Of a stretch of DNA of 64,000 bases, positions 60,425 to 64,000 are shown piece after piece. The notes below the pieces were generated by a model. That model was not told the DNA's origin. It saw nothing but the letters and a program-made list of their open reading frames with translations, and searched no databases. Numbering within the stretch: the first letter of the stretch is position 1; each line of letters opens with the position of its first letter. The position numbers and the translations under genes were made by a program. The DNA is from Gammaproteobacteria bacterium (GTDB lineage: Bacteria; Pseudomonadota; Gammaproteobacteria; Steroidobacterales; Steroidobacteraceae), in assembly GCA_003164785.1 (NCBI GenBank), contig PLUE01000062.1, positions 248,001-312,000 on the forward strand, given 5' to 3'.

Positions 60425-61099
60425 TCAGACCAGGCCACGTTCGGCGAGCGACACACTGACGCCGTCGCCGACGATGATATGGTCCAGCAATCGGATGTCG
60501 ACCAGCGCCAGGGCCTCCTTCACTCGCTGCGTGATGAGCTCGTCCGCCTGACTTGGCTCGGCAATTCCCGACGGGTGATTGTGCGCGACGATGACGGCCG
60601 CCGAATTGCGCTGCAGGGCCAACTTGACGATTTCCCTTGGGTGCACGCTGGCTCCGTCGATCGTGCCGCGAAACAGCTCCTCGAATTGAATCAGGCGGTG
60701 ACGCTTGTCCAGGTACAGGCAGCAGAATACTTCATGCTCGAGATCCCGCAGCTTTGCGGAAAGAAAATCGCAAGTCGCCCGTGGGCTGCCCAGCGACGGC
60801 CCGGCGCGCAGGGATTCGGTGAGCTGCCTGCGGGAGAGTTCGAGCGCTGCCTGTAATTCGGCGAACCGGGCGAGCCCCAGGCCCGGCTCGGCGCAGAAGC
60901 GCTGGCGATCCGCCGCCATGAATTTTCGCAGCGAGCGGAAGTTCTTGAGGACATTGCGCGCCACATCGAGCGCCGAATGACCCGGTGTACCGGTGCGCAG
61001 CAGAATCGCGAGTAGCTCTGCATCCGATAGAGCTGCTGCACCCTTCTCGAGAAGTTTTTCGCGTGGCCGTTCGTCGCTCGGCCAATCCCTGATTGCCAT
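60425..61099 (-). CDS. radC: RadC family JAB/MPN-domain protein
   Basis: The ATG at 61099 ([20 protein letters not shown]) is the standard start; the track start is 18 codons upstream. The 224-residue protein has an N-terminal helix-hairpin-helix-like part ([20 protein letters not shown]) and a C-terminal JAMM domain with the metal-binding motif [14 protein letters not shown] and [20 protein letters not shown]. Its role is not settled; a link to DNA repair was proposed and later doubted. It converges with the hybrid kinase gene. Confidence 0.95.
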   Translation of the reverse strand: MAIRDWPSDERPREKLLEKGAAALSDAELLAILLRTGTPGHSALDVARNVLKNFRSLRKFMAADRQRFCAEPGLGLARFAELQAALELSRRQLTESLRAGPSLGSPRATCDFLSAKLRDLEHEVFCCLYLDKRHRLIQFEELFRGTIDGASVHPREIVKLALQRNSAAVIVAHNHPSGIAEPSQADELITQRVKEALALVDIRLLDHIIVGDGVSVSLAERGLV

Positions 61100-61442
61100 G
61101 TCCGCCAGCATGCGCTGCCGAAGCGCCGCGCTCCAGCCGCATATCGCCGGCAACAGCCGAGTTTTGCGGCGGGCTGGCCGCGAAGCGGCCCTTCATCATC
61201 CGACGGGGATGAAACTCGCCCGACTGCGAGTGCGCGGACCGCGGCGTCCGATCGATCCGTATCCGTCCGTGCCACGATATGTTCACAAATCCGTCAACCG
61301 CACGCTAAAGAGTTGCTTCAACCTCTCGACCGTCGCCGAGCGAATCTTGACTGACTGTAAATGCCTTTAGGGAGATTCGGTGGACGACTACCACGTCATG
61401 TCCGCTTTTGCCACGATTATTCAATGCAATGAGGTTCAAAAA
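61100..61442. other. Non-coding stretch between radC and the VPIPA-tailed gene
   Basis: About 340 bases between divergent genes. It must hold the radC promoter and that of the exported protein, but I see no confident -35/-10 pair, repeat or known operator. The frames crossing it are Arg-rich and look non-coding. An AT-rich part lies near 61405-61442. Confidence 0.5.
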
Positions 61443-62066
61443 ATGAATGTTTTAGTCAAGACGGTTGTCGCCGCGGCGTTAATCAGCGCCAGTGCAGCGG
61501 CAGGTGCCAGCACGTTCGACTTCTCTTATTCCTTTGCCGACGGTCAGCAAGTGACCGGCGACTTCACCGGCGTCACCGCCGATGGCGGCCAGTCAGTGAC
61601 CAGCATCAGCAACATCCAAGTTCAGCTGAACGGCATTGCCTTCGCACCCGTCGCCGTTGGCGGGCAAACCCTGGGCAATGCGACGCTTCAGGCCAACACC
61701 TGGAACCCAGCTACGGGCGCGTTCGTCGACTCCACGCCGGTGACCATCTACGCGAACGGGGCGCTCAACAACTTCGTCATTTCCGACGTCGATGCCGCGA
61801 CGAACACCTCGCCGGATTACGAGTTCGCTTACCTCAATGATTTGACCAACAGCCTTTTCCAAGTGGTTGCTGCCAACTTTTTACAGACCGATTCCTTCAG
61901 CCAGGCCGAAGGCAACTCCACCCAGCTGGCCGTCGATTCTCCCGGCACCGCTGCCAGCTGGAAGCTGACGGAGGCGACACCGGTCCCGATTCCGGCCTCT
62001 CTGGCGCTGTTCGCTTCGGGCCTGGGCTTTTTGGGCTTCCGCAGCCGTAGCCGTCGCGCTGCCTGA
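61443..62066 (+). CDS. Exported protein with VPIPA-type CTERM tail
   Basis: GAGG about 9 bases before ATG 61443 supports this start over 61380; the product has 207 residues. It has a signal peptide (MNVLVKTVVAAALISASAAAGA-S), a beta-rich domain opening FDFSYSFADGQQVTGDFTGV (seen in many PEP-CTERM proteins) and the tail VPIPASLALFASGLGFLGFR followed by SRSRR. It is a likely substrate of the exosortase 25 kb away. It is separated by 43 bases from the phosphoesterase gene. Confidence 0.85.
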   Translation: MNVLVKTVVAAALISASAAAGASTFDFSYSFADGQQVTGDFTGVTADGGQSVTSISNIQVQLNGIAFAPVAVGGQTLGNATLQANTWNPATGAFVDSTPVTIYANGALNNFVISDVDAATNTSPDYEFAYLNDLTNSLFQVVAANFLQTDSFSQAEGNSTQLAVDSPGTAASWKLTEATPVPIPASLALFASGLGFLGFRSRSRRAA

Positions 62067-62109
62067 ACGGGTCATTTTTTTTACCACATTCATCCGGGGA
62101 TAACCGAAT

Positions 62110-64000
62110 ATGAAATCCGATTTCCAACTGCTGCGGCCTTCGAAGGTCGCGGTTGCCGTCGCCAGCGTGCTTGCGCTGGGTTCCGCTTCCGCCTTCGCCT
62201 CAGTGTCCATCGTCCAAGGCGTCGTGGGTGGCGCTTACTTCACTCCGCCGGTCTTCGCTGACACGGCGGCTGCCTCCTCGGCTGCCAGCACGGTGGCTTC
62301 GGTATATGCCGGTGTCACGGTGTGCTTCGACCTGAACGGCAACGGTGCCTGCGACGCGGGCGAGCCGTCCACGACCACGTCTTCCACGGGCAGCTTCAAG
62401 TTGTCCAGCTCAACCCTGGCGCCGCTGGTTGCCCAGATCGGCACCAATGCCACCAACAACGGCAATCCGATCAGCAGCCGCAATGTGTTCCGGGCCAATG
62501 CGGCGCAGATCCAGGCCGCGACCAAGAACCCCCTGTTGGCGGCGACTGTCAACATTACCCCGCTGTCGACTGAAGTGGCTCTGGCTATCGAGAACCAAGG
62601 CCTGAGCTTCAATCAGGCGACCGCCAACCTGGCCCAGCGCATCGGCGTCTCCACTGCCTCAAACGTGCTGCTGCCCCCCAACCAGGTTACAAATTCGGCG
62701 GACCAGGCGGCCATACTCAAGGAGTCGGTCATCGCGCAGGGCCGCCTCACGCTGGCGGCGAAGTTCGTCGATCGCGGTGACACCGTCGGCGAGCTGCGCG
62801 GCAATTTCGACTGCCCGGCCGTGGCGAATTTCGATTCCGCCAATGCCGACGTCTGTTCGGGAACGGATCAGAGCACCGTCGCCATCCCGGCCGCCCAGCA
62901 GTGGGCATTCAACCTGGAAGGCATGCCGCAATACGATTACGTGTTTGTCATCGTCGAAGAGAACGAGTCACAGAACGCCGTGTATGGCAAATCAACCCTG
63001 CCGTACATCAATAGCTTCCTGAATTCAGGCAACCTGTACTACAACTACTTCTCCACGGGCGATCCGAGTGAGCCAAACTATCTGGCGCTGGGCGCGGCCG
63101 ACGACTTCGGCCAGACCGGCGACGAAGCCATTCCTTACCCGGCGATCGTCGGTGTGGTTCCCAATCTGGCTAACTCCATGAAGGCCGCGGGTCTGACTTG
63201 GCACGAGTATGAGGGGTCGCTCTGGCCGTCACCGGCGGGCACTACCGCGAATGCGGGGGCCAGCAGTTGGAACGCGGCCACCGGCGGCATCTATTTCGAC
63301 AATCCCGCCGAGAGCACCATCACGGGAGCAGATGGCATCACCTACCCCAGCGGGGTTGTCGCCAAGAAGCACAATACCGGCGTCTGGTTCGCGGATGCGG
63401 TGGCGCAGCCGGACTACGCACTCAACGCGCGCAGCATTTCGGGCGCCTACGGGACCACCGACGTGAATGGCAATGCGATCCCGTATCTCTACCCGAGCAA
63501 TACCAATTCGACCGCTGCCGACAATTACACGGCCGCGGGAGACTGGGACAGCGCGCTGCAGGCCCATGCCGCGGCGAACAACATCACCTCGTGGTGGACC
63601 GGTAACACGCAACCGTGGGTTCAGGACCAGTTCAAGGCGGACCTGGCGAGCGGGAACGTCGCCAACCTGAACATCATTGTCCCTGATACGAAAGATGACA
63701 TGCACGACCTCGGCACGGTGCCCCGTACCGATTACTGGGCCGAGAACGTCGTCAAGAAGATCGAGTCCTCCGCGATATGGAACGATCCGACCAAGCGCGT
63801 TGCCATCGTCATCACCTTCGACGAAGGCGAATCGGCGACGACCGCCTGCTGTGGCTGGAACCCGGAGCGCACGGGCGATGGGAAGGCACAGCTGGTCACG
63901 TTCACCGCGAACGGCACGGAGGTCTCGAGTCAGTCCGCTGAGTCGCCGTTCACAGAGGCCTACAAGGGTTCTGCCGGTACCAGCACTCTGACCTTCACGC
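62110..64000 (+). CDS. Secreted phosphoesterase-like protein, 3' end outside window
   Basis: Not in the ORF track because it runs off the right edge; I translated 630 codons without a stop. The ATG at 62110 begins a signal peptide (MKSDFQLLRPSKVAVAVASV, cut near SAFA-S). Residues 70-100 carry VCFDLNGNGACDAGEPSTTT, a Ca-binding-like DxNxNGxxD loop with two Cys. From about 275 the sequence resembles the phosphoesterase/acid phosphatase family (PF04185-like): YDYVFVIVEENESQNAVYGK, YINSFLNSGNLYYNYFSTGD, WHEYEGSLW, and VAIVITFDEGES with a following CC pair. By family it hydrolyses phosphate esters outside the cell; the substrate is unknown. Its C-terminus, where a sorting tail could be, is not visible. 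Confidence 0.82.
   Translation, partial: MKSDFQLLRPSKVAVAVASVLALGSASAFASVSIVQGVVGGAYFTPPVFADTAAASSAASTVASVYAGVTVCFDLNGNGACDAGEPSTTTSSTGSFKLSSSTLAPLVAQIGTNATNNGNPISSRNVFRANAAQIQAATKNPLLAATVNITPLSTEVALAIENQGLSFNQATANLAQRIGVSTASNVLLPPNQVTNSADQAAILKESVIAQGRLTLAAKFVDRGDTVGELRGNFDCPAVANFDSANADVCSGTDQSTVAIPAAQQWAFNLEGMPQYDYVFVIVEENESQNAVYGKSTLPYINSFLNSGNLYYNYFSTGDPSEPNYLALGAADDFGQTGDEAIPYPAIVGVVPNLANSMKAAGLTWHEYEGSLWPSPAGTTANAGASSWNAATGGIYFDNPAESTITGADGITYPSGVVAKKHNTGVWFADAVAQPDYALNARSISGAYGTTDVNGNAIPYLYPSNTNSTAADNYTAAGDWDSALQAHAAANNITSWWTGNTQPWVQDQFKADLASGNVANLNIIVPDTKDDMHDLGTVPRTDYWAENVVKKIESSAIWNDPTKRVAIVITFDEGESATTACCGWNPERTGDGKAQLVTFTANGTEVSSQSAESPFTEAYKGSAGTSTLTFT

Noticed and set aside
62059-62082. 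T8 run after the VPIPA gene as an intrinsic terminator
   Set aside because: The only stem nearby is about 5 bp and lies 12 bases away from the T run.

Overview
The window is high-GC DNA from a gammaproteobacterium. This rests on the ftsY-ftsE-ftsX-rpoH block divergent from rsmD, on mutM next to rpmG-rpmB and radC, and on an exosortase/exopolysaccharide locus. Environmental lineages such as Steroidobacterales or Nevskiales are plausible, but the sequence alone does not fix the genus.

Region 1 (1-14655) is one plus-strand operon. It has the 3' part of a giant filamentous-haemagglutinin-like exoprotein (open at the left edge), an inner-membrane protein fusing DUF2341 and LamG-like periplasmic domains to an ExbB/TolQ channel, then ExbD, a TonB-like protein, a putative porin and a periplasmic coiled-coil protein. 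It looks like a dedicated proton-motive-force module tied to a surface beta-helix protein.

Region 2 (14656-44929) is an exosortase/exopolysaccharide locus. It opens with a perfect CRP-type palindrome, a ribbon-helix-helix regulator and a variant CTERM protein. Export and assembly genes follow (Wza-like, outer-membrane barrel, Wzz-like, BY-kinase-like, ExeA-like ATPase, TIGR03790), then glycosyltransferases and methyltransferases on both strands, a secreted beta-helix protein, Wzy-like and Wzx-like proteins, an exosortase fused to EpsI, a WecA-like initiating transferase and a PrsT-like TPR lipoprotein. Two surface proteins close it, one with a GlyGly-CTERM-like tail and one with a VPLPA tail. 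Two more VPxPA-like or variant candidates lie at 15928 and 61443.

Region 3 (45074-47611) holds a small secreted protein, an orphan OmpR-type response regulator, three tiny ORFs and a membrane protein.

Region 4 (47695-55507) is conserved housekeeping: rpoH with a CIRCE element upstream, ftsX, ftsE, ftsY, divergent rsmD-coaD-ggt, then mutM and rpmG-rpmB with a clear promoter. rpmG is too short for the ORF track and was translated by hand.

Region 5 (55702-64000) has a 1530-residue hybrid kinase with two kinase cores and three receivers, radC, a VPIPA-tailed exported protein, and a secreted phosphoesterase-like protein open at the right edge that is missing from the ORF track. No rRNA, tRNA, CRISPR array or insertion sequence was seen.
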